64,000 nt of DNA from Berberis thunbergii (GCA_003290165.1 QNQO01000461.1:124001-188000); one strand, 5' to 3'; shown: positions 52,492 through 62,687, numbered from the stretch's first letter. The notes: generated by a model from the letters alone, not told the origin. Numbers and translations: made by a program.

Positions 52492-53785
52492 AACAACTGT
52501 TATTGGATTGTTGTGGGGCAGTGTATATTGGGAGATGTGGGCAACTTGTCAGCTGTGAAGGAAGTTGTAGAGGCAAAAAACATCGCAATCATCATTCAGA
52601 ACCACACATGAATCACATTTGAAGAGGCACAAAAATCAAAGAGATGTGCTAGAGACTGAACGAGGACGGATTTGCTACTTCCTTTTGAGGAAAAAAATCG
52701 AACATTATATGGTAAACAGGTGAAACATCCGGTGGGGAAGAAAGAATGTGGCTAAAGTCTATTAAAGGCCAACTTTTGGAGATGACATGCAATGTGGATT
52801 GAAGTCTTGGCCCCAATGGTAGATGTGATCCGATTGGTAGACACATGAGAAACCTTGCATGGCCTATTTTTAATCGGCAATGGATCACTGCAAGGCTAAG
52901 ATTGAACTTACCTTGGGCGTACGAACATGTATAATAAAGATTAAAAGAAATATAAAAAACTTTGCAAATATTTCTTGTACAAGCGATGGGGGCAAATCAA
53001 ATTCAACAACCATTGCATGTCATGTCTCATTATGTTAACCTAAAGGCTAAACAGAAGATCAAGAAGATGAGCAAAAATATTTACTTGGAAATGTGTATAG
53101 ATGATCATCATCAAGGTTATATGTTTTTTATTTATCAAGCTATTATTGGAAACCCGATGTACATTGTATTTGTATTGTTGAGTGGTGAGTCACTTTTGTT
53201 AGTGAGGTGCCCAACTCACAAGGGGTGTGTGGCATTACTAGCTTCCCTTTCCTTGTGAGAGAAATTGGGGCGCTTCAACAATTTAAGTTACATTATGCTT
53301 TTATTGAGTGATGAAACAGTTTAACTTTATCAATGTTGATTTATCTTTATTGTTTTGACAAATACAAGGAACGCACAAAGAAGATGAACCTTTTATAACA
53401 AATGTTGAATGATCTTGTATTATTGTGTATGTTCAATACAATAAGAAAAATAGGGAGTGTTGTAATGTATGTTGAAATAAAAGAAGAGAAATCTCATTCA
53501 ATTGAAGTCCTTTGAAGAATGTGCAGAAGGGTAGTTACTCTCGAGGCAAGGTACAATCTTGTGGTTAGAGGTAACTATAATTATGGAACAATCGAGGAAG
53601 TGGAAGGTAGTGAACATGGTGAGCATTCTCCTCATGCCACTAGAACAGGCATCAGTATATTAGAGACATCGCCTCACGAAGACAAGCACGTGAAGACAGG
53701 AGCATCATCACAATCACGGGCGCAACTTCATAACTCTTCAATATTAAGAACTGATTTCTGATGAGTGATTTTTTTTTGAACTTGG
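52492..53785. other. No supported gene
   Basis: About 1.3 kb. A 98-codon frame at 52962-53258 has a start and stop but no recognisable motif, and I do not support it as a gene. No transposon end is recognised. Confidence 0.5.
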
Positions 53786-53920
53786 CTAACTGGCGAGGAA
53801 AACAGCGAGGGAGGGAGGGGGACCCTCCATCCCCCTCGCGATGCGTGCATCCCATCCCTTGCACGTATCGCGAGGGAGATTGAGGGTCCTCCTTCCCTCC
53901 CTGGTTTCCTCGACAATTAG
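53786..53920. mobile_element. Palindromic GC-rich MITE, copy 3
   Basis: 135 bp: CTAACTGGCGAGGAAAACAG ... CTGGTTTCCTCGACAATTAG, with inner arms CCCTCCATCCCCCTCGCGAT / ATCGCGAGGGAGATTGAGGG. It begins CTAA and ends TTAG like the other copies. Confidence 0.75.
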
Positions 53921-54395
53921 AATTGGGGTTTTATTTTTCATTAGGCAAAGAAGAAGCAGTGACAGAGAACAAACTCTTGCAATCAAACATACAAACATGA
54001 AAGTCTACATTCTTAAGAATACCCCAATGCCAAACCAAGGCCTCAATCCATTGCACAAAGTCTAACACTCTTTTTTGAATGAAAAGAATGGGAGTAGGCC
54101 CTGCGACGCTATGGTTAATTTATTATCCTCTTTTTTTTCAGTTTCATAATATTGATGAAAATGAGAGATACAAAACTGGCAAAGCCAAAAGGCAATGCAA
54201 AATCCACAACCCTTTTGGATTTTATACACGATGTATCCCATTCCCATATCCAGTAGAAAGTTTACAAGGACTTGCTAATTTATTGATAAGCAAAATAAAC
54301 AACTAAATAAGGAAACAAAGTCTAGCTAATGGCTAGGCAATGCCACAACAACCGGCCGACCCTTTAGCGTCCCCATATCCATTAGTTGAGCCCTT
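53921..54395. other. No supported gene
   Basis: About 475 bp of AT-rich sequence without a recognisable coding region or repeat. Confidence 0.5.
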
Positions 54396-54492
54396 CTAGT
54401 GGGCAAGGGAAAGCGCGAGGGGAGAGGGCGAGGGATGGGTGTAACCACCATCGCCCTCGGGCCTCTTCCCTCTCGCTTTCCCTCCCCCCTAG
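54396..54492. mobile_element. Palindromic GC-rich MITE, copy 4 (short, diverged)
   Basis: 97 bp: CTAGTGGGCAAGGGAAAGCG ... CTCTCGCTTTCCCTCCCCCCTAG. The inverted arms match less well than in the other copies, with a GGCGAGGG / CGCCCTCG centre. The membership is likely but weaker. Confidence 0.6.
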
Positions 54493-54634
54493 AGTTAGGG
54501 ATTATAGTAATGTCTTCTTGTTTTCTTTTCTTTCTTAATCAGAAACAGTTATGTGTTGTGAGAAAAGATAGTTAATAGCTGGTTATTTAAACACTTAAGT
54601 AGTTACATTCAATTGATTTACGGGATTGAGACAT

Positions 54635-54702
54635 CGAAGTCGAAGTCGAAGTCGAAGAAGAAGAAGAAGAAGAAGAAGAAGAAGAAGAAGAAGAAGAAGA
54701 AG
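54635..54702. repeat. Microsatellite (CGAAGT)n-(GAA)n
   Basis: Three CGAAGT units pass into about 16 GAA/AAG units. The Arg-rich plus-strand frame across it is a translation of the microsatellite and not a gene. Confidence 0.9.
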
Positions 54703-54944
54703 GGGAGACAAAAATCATGATCTTAAAGAGACCATGAAATACAGGTTTGTTTCATTGAAGATCTTAAAGACACAAAAAGATGAAACATGTATATTGAACA
54801 TGCAAGTAAAAATCATGATCAAAATAAAAAAAGAGGTCAGTCATAGTGAACTTACATGTGGGAGGCGGTCATGTTGAGATCATACATGTTTCATATTTAA
54901 CCCAAAAGTCCAGATAGTACAAGGTTCTCTACAACAGAAACAAG

Positions 54945-56933
54945 CTACTCCCCCTGCGTAATGCTAAGCAAATCTGGAGGAAGTGAAGCAGGATCCAGCT
55001 CCCAGCAATCCATTGGAAGGTCAGGAGCCTCAGCGCCTGAGAGCTTCTTTGCAGGAATCTGATGTGAGAATAATCTGAAATCATCCTTCTCAAGCCATTT
55101 AACGGCATTGCACCCAATCTCCTGTCTCTTGAAAACTGTCTTGAACCCTTCAACCTTCTCAAGGTAAGCCATGCTTAATCCGTGCATCTCACTGTAAGTT
55201 GTGAGCGATACAACTATATCATAACACCTTCTATCCCCTAATGATGAATTTTCATTGTCTTCTCCCAATGCCCTTTCATTATAAAGAGCCCAAATTGAAC
55301 CTTTCCTCGGATAAACCCTATAAACCTCTCTAGCTACTCGCTCGCACTCCACAAGATGAGAAAATATATTCACTGAATCAACAACAGTCTTCCTGGAAAC
55401 CTTAAACCGCCCACACGAGATATGAAACCCTGATCTCTCCCAACATATCAACCTCTCATCCCCATTGCTCTCCATATCTAACCAACTCATTTTCACCTCA
55501 AAAGGATTCATAGAAACAACTTCATCAATCAAACCATAATGTCGAGGCATACCATCATCATCATCATAAATAGCCCATATCTGACTCCTCTTAAAACATC
55601 GCTCGCTTCTATCCTTGTCAAAATCATAAAAATCTGGGTCCTCCACATCCATGACTTCCACTTCCACTTCACTACTCTCTCGACTAAGCATATGACCACT
55701 CTCCTCCCTCTTCCTCTCCTTCTCCCTTTCCCTCCTTCTCTCCTCCTTTTCCCTAGTCTTCTCCTTCTCCTTTTCCTTCATTTTCTGCACCTGAACCGCT
55801 TTCATCTTCCTCTTTTCTTCAAGCAACTTCTGCTTTGCCTCCAATTGCATTTCGGCTAGCGTCATTTCATCCCTACCTTTGACTGTCTTTGACAACGATC
55901 TCAAGTTGAACCTCGGCACCCTTTCCGGTGTATCTACTACTGTCTTCTTCTTTTCCCTAACCACATCATTCACTTCCTCCACTTTCCTCTTTCCCCTAAC
56001 GCCATAATCCAATCCTCGACTTCCTCCCCTTTTCCCCTCAGCCCCATTGTCAGACTCATCAACAACACTCTTCTTTCCTCTAACTCTGATACCCAATTCC
56101 TCAATCCTCCTCTTCCCCCTAACCGAATTCTCAAGGTCTTCAATCCTCCTCATTCTCCTGACTCCATCATCAAACTTTTCAATCCTCCTCTTCCCTCTAA
56201 GCCCATTATCAAATTCTCCAACCCCATCATCAGATTCCTCCCCATCTCCCCCTTGTTCAACCCCAATCCCAACCCCATCATCATCATCAAACTCCTCCCC
56301 CACAGCAACTTGGACAGCCAGAAAAATCTTCTTACAACCAGGACACACCAACCTCTTCCCCACATACTTGCTCTCAAACTGATGAAACAACTTACACGTG
56401 GAACAAGCGGTCCAAAACGTCTCTACAACCCGACCAGAAGGCAGAGGAGACCCAATCCCCTCCTCTGTGGCTTGGGCCTGGAGAGCAATCCTAAGCTTCA
56501 AGTCATACTCCTTCCTCCTAATTTTATCAGAAAGCACCCGAAACGCTTCGGAGACACACTTGAATGCCTCTTCGGAACCAATGCAAGTATTCTTATCAGG
56601 GTGAAGCACTAGAGCAAGTTTCTTGTACTGTTTCTTGATTGAATTGATATGAGAAAAAGGCTCGATTTGGAGTATTTCGTACCAGTCAGGAGGAGGATGC
56701 TCGTTTGAAGAGGATTTGGAGTAGACGTTGAGGATTTTGAAGACGGTCAGCATTTCGGAGACGCCATCGAGGTCTGGGTAGAGACGGTGAGCGCGCCGGG
56801 CGTATTTCAGTGCTGATTTCACCTTCGATTGCTTGTACTTTCGCTCTGCTAGGGTTTTCAGTCTCTCCGCTTTGTCTTCTCTTGTTTTCCTTCTTCTCCC
56901 ATTTTGGCTTTCATTTTGATTTTTGGGGGTCAA
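54945..56933 (-). CDS. J-domain protein with zinc ribbon and DUF3444 (662 aa)
   Basis: An intact single-exon gene. Residues 1-60 are a basic helical N terminus (RRRKTREDKAERLKTLAERK). The J domain (about 83-145) has the HPD tripeptide at 111-113 (VLHPDKNT), which is needed to stimulate Hsp70 ATPase. A zinc ribbon follows at about 177-200 (C177, C180, C197, C200 in FWTACSTC...LVCPGCKK). A charged linker (215-445) holds about seven degenerate 13-residue repeats of the RGKRRIEE type (240-330), an E/K/R-rich likely coiled coil (365-410) and an acidic patch. DUF3444 spans about 446-652 (SQIWAIYDDDDGMPRHYGLI, RLICWERSGFHISCGRFKV, SIWALYNER). This architecture is a plant-specific class of DnaJ proteins, usually predicted nuclear; clients are not known. 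The first ATG is used: it precedes a normal N terminus and gives a usual family length. It is likely expressed and is the only intact host gene here. Confidence 0.95.
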   Translation of the reverse strand: MTPKNQNESQNGRRRKTREDKAERLKTLAERKYKQSKVKSALKYARRAHRLYPDLDGVSEMLTVFKILNVYSKSSSNEHPPPDWYEILQIEPFSHINSIKKQYKKLALVLHPDKNTCIGSEEAFKCVSEAFRVLSDKIRRKEYDLKLRIALQAQATEEGIGSPLPSGRVVETFWTACSTCKLFHQFESKYVGKRLVCPGCKKIFLAVQVAVGEEFDDDDGVGIGVEQGGDGEESDDGVGEFDNGLRGKRRIEKFDDGVRRMRRIEDLENSVRGKRRIEELGIRVRGKKSVVDESDNGAEGKRGGSRGLDYGVRGKRKVEEVNDVVREKKKTVVDTPERVPRFNLRSLSKTVKGRDEMTLAEMQLEAKQKLLEEKRKMKAVQVQKMKEKEKEKTREKEERRREREKERKREESGHMLSRESSEVEVEVMDVEDPDFYDFDKDRSERCFKRSQIWAIYDDDDGMPRHYGLIDEVVSMNPFEVKMSWLDMESNGDERLICWERSGFHISCGRFKVSRKTVVDSVNIFSHLVECERVAREVYRVYPRKGSIWALYNERALGEDNENSSLGDRRCYDIVVSLTTYSEMHGLSMAYLEKVEGFKTVFKRQEIGCNAVKWLEKDDFRLFSHQIPAKKLSGAEAPDLPMDCWELDPASLPPDLLSITQGE

Positions 56934-57120
56934 AGTGAGTATGAACGAACATACATATGAATGGATTGTGGCCTGGTTTGGGCCTTCGGAAGTTGTCCCT
57001 CAGGTGCAATGCTATGTAGATTGAATTACCAAACACCCCAAACCTTATTTCATGCGAGGTTTTCCTCTTTTATGCACAGTTGCTCCTTGTCCTTCCCTCC
57101 TGCAATGACCTTTCAAGGAT
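56934..57120. other. Upstream region of the J-domain gene
   Basis: Less than 200 bp separate the gene's start codon from the LINE tail at 57121. No convincing TATA box is seen; the LINE therefore sits in the immediate promoter region. Confidence 0.4.
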
Positions 57121-58657
57121 TTCTTTTTTTATTTTTTATTTTTTGAAAAGCACCCCTTAGCCTTTATATTAATTAAAAAAAAAAACTCAATTACAAACTT
57201 GGGGTAAATAACTTCTGATGATTAAACATAAAAGGGGAGCTTCACCCTTTTTGCAACACACATAATCTAAAAGATTTCTATCAAGACAATCCTACCAGAA
57301 ACAAAATCATGTCCTGCATATACTAGCCCATGCATTTTTTATGCGAGCTACTAGGTTCTTAGGACTAGTGTAACCCTCGAGCTGCCAAAGCTTTACTCCA
57401 TTGTAACAAGTAGTTGTTATGCAATGAACAAATTTTTGTGGGTATGTTTCTTAGAAGTCTGATGCTTTTTTGCTTCCTTGCAAAAGATGTAACAAAATGC
57501 AGTAGTTTGCTACAGAATTAGCCACATTGGGATCCATCCATGTAGACTGTTCCAAATGGACTGAGTCTCCATCATCTCCTGATATATTAACTACGAAAAC
57601 TTTTTTGTCTAACTTTTTGCTGCTTGGATTGCTTCAAGAATAGTACCTTTGAATGCTAGTTTAGTGATTGACTATTCCAGCCTTCTATTTTTTGTGGCAG
57701 CCAATGAACCATGCTCTATGTATTTTTTGTTGCTTTCCTAGTTCGAGTGGATCTCTAGAGGCTTACTTTGAAATCTTGGTTCCATACTTTTGTGTATTTT
57801 TTTGAAAACCCTTCTACTGGTTCCTCACTTCCTTCCTCATAGTCATTTCTTTCATGACTTTCATCATCATCGCACTGCAAGTTCTGTATTAGTGCATTAT
57901 GAGTTGGAGCATCTGCATCCTACTCATTGTCACTGTCGTTACCATCATCCGACTCATTTTCATTAACCCCTATTACATTCTCTTTACCCCCTTATGAAGG
58001 TGTTTCCCTATTTTGTGCCCTTTCTTCAGTCTCCAAATCCAATTGGATTAGGTGAACCACCTCTACTACTTCTTGGTTTTCAACATCAGTAATAAATGTC
58101 TTTTCTGCATCAGCTTTCTGGGAGTTGCTGCTACCTGCATCATTCTTTGCTCCTCGAGTTTTAAACGTGTGTTTGCCTTGTGTTATCTCCCATCCATAAT
58201 CACCTTTGCTTGGTGAAGTTTTCTTCCCACCTGCAGTCTGTCGCCCTTCATCTTTTTCCATAATATTATTTTCCTTATCCTTCTTCTCGCCTCCTCGTGG
58301 TTTCCAGTATTTGGCATTCTTGGTGTTCCCTTTCCTTTGTTTAGGGCACAACGTGGAGCTATGTCCAAACCCCATGCAGTGGTTACATTTTACAGGTTTC
58401 CAAAAGTATTCCACCTCCACTTTTGTAATTCTTCCATCATCAATGGCTACTGGAATAATTGCTAGATATTGACTATACGAACTGATTTCTATACACACTC
58501 GTGCAAATGACAGTCTTGTTCTTTGCTCAGTAGCATTGTCAAGCATTAGAGGCACTCCCAAGGCACTGGCAATGGTTTGGAGTCCTTCTGGGCTCCATAA
58601 AAACAATGGAACTCTTCGTAGATTCACCCATATTGGGACTGAGTTTAAGACTTCAAC
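57121..58657 (-). mobile_element. Second LINE-type element, ORF1 only, cut by a CACTA insertion
   Basis: On the minus strand it shows an ORF1 frame, then about 850 bp, then a 3' end GGCTAAGGGGTGCTTTTC and an A-rich tail (57121-57147 on the plus strand as TTTTTTATTTTTTATTTTTT). No reverse transcriptase can be recognised between ORF1 and tail. The TSD cannot be checked because the 5' side is interrupted at 58658 by the CACTA-like end. Confidence 0.65.
57992..58657 (-). pseudogene. LINE ORF1 (DUF4283 plus zinc knuckle), 5' end missing
   Basis: About 220 codons: PIWVNLRRVPLFLWSPEGLQ, TIASALGVPLMLDNAT, SFARVCIEISSYSQYLA (DUF4283 region), then an intact knuckle C-NH-C-MGFG-H-SSTL-C (about 58346-58387) and a Lys/Glu-rich tail. 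A related continuation with stops follows (e.g. NALIQNLQCDDDESHERNDY near 57850). The N terminus is cut by the CACTA insertion; the first codons read there come from the insertion's edge. Confidence 0.75.
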
Positions 58658-58870
58658 CACTACACCAAAAGGCCTGATTAGCTACACATAGGTGGCCACG
58701 GCTCTAAACCGTTGGTGTATTTGCCACGGCCAAAAACCATGGCTAAAATGGCCAACGGCTTAAAATCGTGGCTAAAAAAAGGCTTGGCCATGGGTCTAAA
58801 CCGTTGGTGTGTTTTCCACGGCTAAAAACAGTGGCTATAGTGCCCAACGGCTTAAAACCGTTGCTACATT
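58658..58870 (+). repeat. CACTA terminal inverted repeat and subterminal repeats
   Basis: After the CACTA terminus come repeated units of the types CCACGGCTAAAAAC, CCAACGGCTTAAAACCGTTG and GGTCTAAACCGTTGGTGT in both orientations. They can fold into hairpins and resemble transposase-binding arrays of CACTA elements. Confidence 0.75.
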
Positions 58871-59297
58871 GCATGTGTGTTGCACGTGATAATGTGTGGA
58901 GAAGTCTATTTGATTTCTCGGTGAAAAAAATTTGGGTTCCCGCTTTGAGTTCCAGCTCCATCTCCCCCCAACTCTCGCGAGCGGGAGGGCGACCTCGCGT
59001 TTTTGGCTCACGATTTCATCTCCTCCCTCAAACCCAACTCTCCCTCACACAAACGCAACGCATCCCTCACAAACGCATCTCTCCCACCTCGCTTCTCCTC
59101 TCGCCGTCACCTCACCTCGCCTAATTTCTATCGCTCTTCTCTCACCATCACCTCTCCTCTCGCAGTCACCTCGCCTCGCCTGATTTCTATGCATAAGAGC
59201 ATAGTGTTTGTATTTGATGATTTTGTTAAATCTTTGATGTGTTTTATCTTCTGATCTAGGGTTTTGGAGGTTTGGGGTTTACTAATTCTACTAAGTT
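58871..59297. other. No gene; CT-rich leader-like sequence with a partial tandem duplication
   Basis: CTCCTCTCGCCGTCACCTCA...TAATTTCTAT (59095-59131) recurs as CTCCTCTCGCAGTCACCTCG...TGATTTCTAT (59154-59190). The CT-rich nature is like a plant 5' UTR, so a transcript could start here, but no start codon can be chosen. Confidence 0.45.
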
Positions 59298-59406
59298 GGG
59301 TGCTTCAGGAGTTGGGATTGGAAACTTTGAAGAAGTTGGTCCATTGGATACTGATTTGAAGGCCAGAAATTCAACTTGGTTGCAAAAAGCTGATCTCTTG
59401 TTTGTG
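59298..59406 (+). pseudogene. Serine carboxypeptidase-like (SCPL51 type) exon fragment
   Basis: Encodes GASGVGIGNFEEVGPLDTDL, KARNSTWLQKADLLFV and ends in a GTAAGT donor. Secreted serine carboxypeptidase-like proteins of the SCPL51 group have this segment next to the oxyanion-hole region (GGPG precedes it). Neither the catalytic Ser, Asp nor His is included, and the expected next exon (DNPVGTG) is not found nearby, so it is a fragment. Confidence 0.72.
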
Positions 59407-59574
59407 GTAAGTGCATTCAATTTACTAATTCTCTACTTTTTTGTTTCCCCTTCACGGTGGGTGTGTTTGTGTTGATTTGTTATATTTTGTGGTGTTTATT
59501 TGTGTTTCAAGTGTACCCATGCTTATATTTGTTGGATTTGAGATGGATTTTTGAAAATAGAGATCTGGGTATTG

Positions 59575-60288
59575 AAAAATAGTGTAGATGAAGTCAATTG
59601 TCTATGCAAGCAATCAATGTCTGTGTGTGTATGTGATCTTCACTGTGACATTGGTATGTATTTCTTTTGATCTAATGGACTCAGTTCTGAAGGAAGTTGA
59701 AGTCAATGAAGTATGTAGCTGCTTAGAATCATTTTGCTATTTCAATCTTGATTTGGTAATTTTGATGGATGTTGATTCGATATTGAAGTTGGTTTTAGAT
59801 AAGAATCAAGAATAATATTAGAAAGTCGTTTGATGAAATGGCCGAGGATAAGTCAGTCTGAATGAAATAGGATAACTGAATAGAAATAAGATTAATAGGA
59901 ACAAATTAAATTAGTTCCCTTAGGAGCTTTCTTACCTGTGCACTCAATATATGTTTGTGTCTATAATCTTCATTGTGGCATTGGTATATGTTTTTTCTGA
60001 TCTATAGACTCTATTTTGATAATCACTGAAGTATGGAACTGCTCTGAATCACTTTGCCAAATCTTGATTTGGGAAACTCGATAGAAATGATTTGATGTTG
60101 AAGTTGGTTTTGAATAAGAAGAATCGAGAATGACATTAGGAAGGTGTTTCATGAAATGGGTCTAGGAGTATTATCAGTGTGACAAATGAAAGGAGATCAC
60201 ATAAACTTCGAAGTGTATCCTGAATAAAATAGAATAATAGAAATATGATTAATGTGAACAAATTATGGTAGTTCCCTTAGGAGCTCTG
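59575..60288. repeat. Diverged tandem duplication of about 357 bp
   Basis: Two units can be aligned by several landmarks: TGTCTGTGTGTGTATGTGAT/TTTGTGTCTATAATC, GTGACATTGGTATG/GTGGCATTGGTATA, TTGAAGTTGGTTTTA/TTGAAGTTGGTTTTG and GTTCCCTTAGGAGCT at 59914 and 60271. Non-coding. Confidence 0.65.
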
Positions 60289-60540
60289 GTTTCAATTGGT
60301 AAATCTCTTACAAACTGCATTCCCTTTCTTTTTTCAGTTGTTTCTTATTGATCTTAGGAAAATGCATTTACCATTTAGGAAGATCCATTTGTCTCTTTGA
60401 AGTTCACAAACACATGAAAGGTATGGTATTTGAACAATTTGATGGCCACAGCTGACACATTTGTGATAAATTTGAAATTTATTTTCCAGGTACCATAGAA
60501 TTGACACTTCTGTAAAGTTATCTAACATCGTGATTCACAG

Positions 60541-61187
60541 ATATGGGCTTTGGGACTGGTTTAAGACAGTTATTAGCCTAAAGAAAGCAAAGGGAGGTGA
60601 AGCAAAACAAATTAAGGTAAACAGATATTTGAATGGTTTTATGTTACACTACTGATTTACCCTTTTGATGCATAGTTTTTTTGGCAATCAGCTTTAGATC
60701 TGAGCTTTCCAGTCTAGTTTTGCACAAAATTGTTGCACTGCATGCTCAAGAATAAAAAGGAATTATTTTTAAGAAGTTGAAACATTTTAACGAGTTAATT
60801 TTGTTTTGAGAGAATCAAGCATTTTAATGACGCATTCCAATGCCTTAAAAAAGCTTTAGGATCTCAACATTCCATCATATGCTTAGTTAGTTAAGATGTC
60901 TTTTCCATCATATGCAAACTGCCTTGTCATAATAGTTATGCTTGTTCAATACTTGATGATGATGATGTATGCTAATTCTTATATAACTATAATGCTATAT
61001 TTGGAATTTGGTGCCTGTTATGTTCACATGAAATTTTTTGGGAACCACTTGATTAAGAGTTCAATCTAAATATTTTGTTGTTGTCTTCTAGGTTGTGAAG
61101 AACACAAAGGAGTTGAAACGACAGCTAAAGGATATGATCTGTGAGAAGGGTGATTTATTCAAACATGGTGAATTATTGACAGACAAG
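60541..61187 (+). pseudogene. Two exon-like segments of an unidentified gene
   Basis: 60541-60616 (acceptor ATTCACAG, donor GTAAAC) and 61092-61187 (acceptor TTCTAG, donor GTCTGT) join in frame. They encode YGLWDWFKTVISLKKAKG, GEAKQIK and VVKNTKELKRQLKDMICEKG, DLFKHGELLTDK. I do not recognise the family. The open frames, the in-frame junction and plausible splice sites suggest captured gene exons. Between and after them (to 61880) there is no other supported coding region; a CTTCATGTATACAGAGTACT unit occurs three times near 61243, 61373 and 61397. Confidence 0.45.
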
Positions 61188-61879
61188 GTCTGTACTTTCA
61201 CTTTTTGAATTTCTCGTGTATGTAATAGTGAAGTACTTCCTGCTTCATGTATACAGAGTACTGCTCTGAAAGGATGAAAATAATTCTAATTTGTAAATCT
61301 GAGAGGTTGTTTGCACATATTTTATGCAGGCCAGATTGGGTTTACATGGATGGAGGGAAAGTTACTCACACTTCATGTATACAGAGTACTTCCTGCTTCA
61401 TGTATACAGAGTACTATAAACATTTCTCTCTTTGGAAGTTACTCACACTTGGCATTCTTTGATGAACATATCAATGTCATTAGAATATTTGCAATCAAGA
61501 ACTTTGTTTCTTTCACATAGTATTCAGCCATTTGCTCATCAATGTCATTAGAATATCTGCAATCATTGATGGATTCGACCCCACCTTTTTGCATGATGTT
61601 AACGACAACCGTTGAGAGGTAAAAGTTGAGGGGAGTTTGTAAGAATCCTGATTTTTATTTGAGAGGTAAAAGTTGAGTTTCAACTTTTCATTTTGCTTTA
61701 ATGATTGGAGAACTTGAGGCTTAGGGTTATCTAGTTAAAAATTAATGTTGAGTTGGAGAAAATGATTTTGTTGACAAACCCACTGACTTCTCTAATTCAT
61801 GCATATTGGACAATTACAAATATGGATGCATGTCTTTCTAATTCTCTAGCTGGATGTGGACTTATCAGAAACAATAAAG

Positions 61880-62064
61880 GGGGTATTGGTCGGATTTGGT
61901 ATTGGTCTAGCTGCAATGGTGTGTTTCATCTTTCTACTTATAATTGCATTTTCACTTTTTTCCTTTACAATGATTTAGACTATTGGGTTTACTTAATGAG
62001 ACAGGGGAACCGAGCTCTTGCAAAGATTCAGTTTGCAGATTATATTTTTCCTGCTTTCGATCAG
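61880..62064 (+). pseudogene. Branched-chain 2-oxoacid dehydrogenase E1-beta fragment, intron retained
   Basis: Two adjacent exon pieces: one ends LVGFGIGLAAM at 61918 before a GTGTGT donor, and the next (62005-62064, acceptor GAGACAG) encodes GNRALAKIQFADYIFPAFDQ. Together they match the mitochondrial BCKDH E1-beta subunit (thiamine-diphosphate enzyme of Leu/Ile/Val breakdown), in which VGFGIGLAAMG is followed by N-R-A-x-A-x-IQFADYI. The 86-bp intron between them is still there, so the copy was made from DNA and not from mRNA. Only about 32 codons remain. Confidence 0.78.
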
Positions 62065-62687
62065 GCAAGCTTATTGTCTGCACTTAAATACTTACAAAGT
62101 AGTTCTACAAACGTGTTTTACCACTACTCCTTTACTGTTTTAGGCTCGATATGCTGCGTTTAGTAGTTCTGAAACTAGCAAAATACATTTTCCAGTGGTG
62201 TTACCATTCAAGCACTAAAACCATACAACATGTGTATTCTCTTTCATATCTTGTCCTTGTGAACTATTTCATACACTCTAATTCTGATTCTGAATTGATG
62301 AGAAATGATGTAGGACTAATGATTTTGATGGTCAGGACTGCCAACTTGTCATCTAAAATGCCTGGTCTTCACAACCTTTACTATGTTAATGCAAGATTTA
62401 TTATTGATTCTTGGATTGCCAGCTTTCTCATCCTAATGCAACAACTAATAGATTACTCTTTCTTGGATTCAGAATTCAGATTACTCTTTGTCATTTCATT
62501 CTTGAGTGTTTGAATGATCTTTTTTTTTCCTTCTATTTTTTAAGTCATTATTTCTTATTTCTCAATCCCCAAGTGGCTTCTCTTGTTGCTTTTGTACCAT
62601 GTTTGATGAAATTATTCCTATAGGGCCTTGAACACTTCATATTCCTTCTTCATTCTCTTGCATGGTTCTTCAAATTTCTGAAGTGGG
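62065..62687. other. No supported gene
   Basis: AT-rich sequence without a recognisable coding region. The bases from about 62620 may be the beginning of the ABCC coding region (EHFIFLLHSLAWFFKF-like frame), but this is not certain. Confidence 0.4.

Noticed and set aside
52962..53258. 98-codon plus-strand frame
   Set aside because: There are no motifs, no neighbouring exon and ordinary AT-rich composition; it cannot be told from chance.
54626..54877. Arg-rich small protein gene
   Set aside because: The Arg run is only the translation of the GAA/AAG microsatellite.
55539..56612. Plus-strand frames rich in Ser, Pro, Leu
   Set aside because: They are shadows of the intact J-domain gene on the minus strand.
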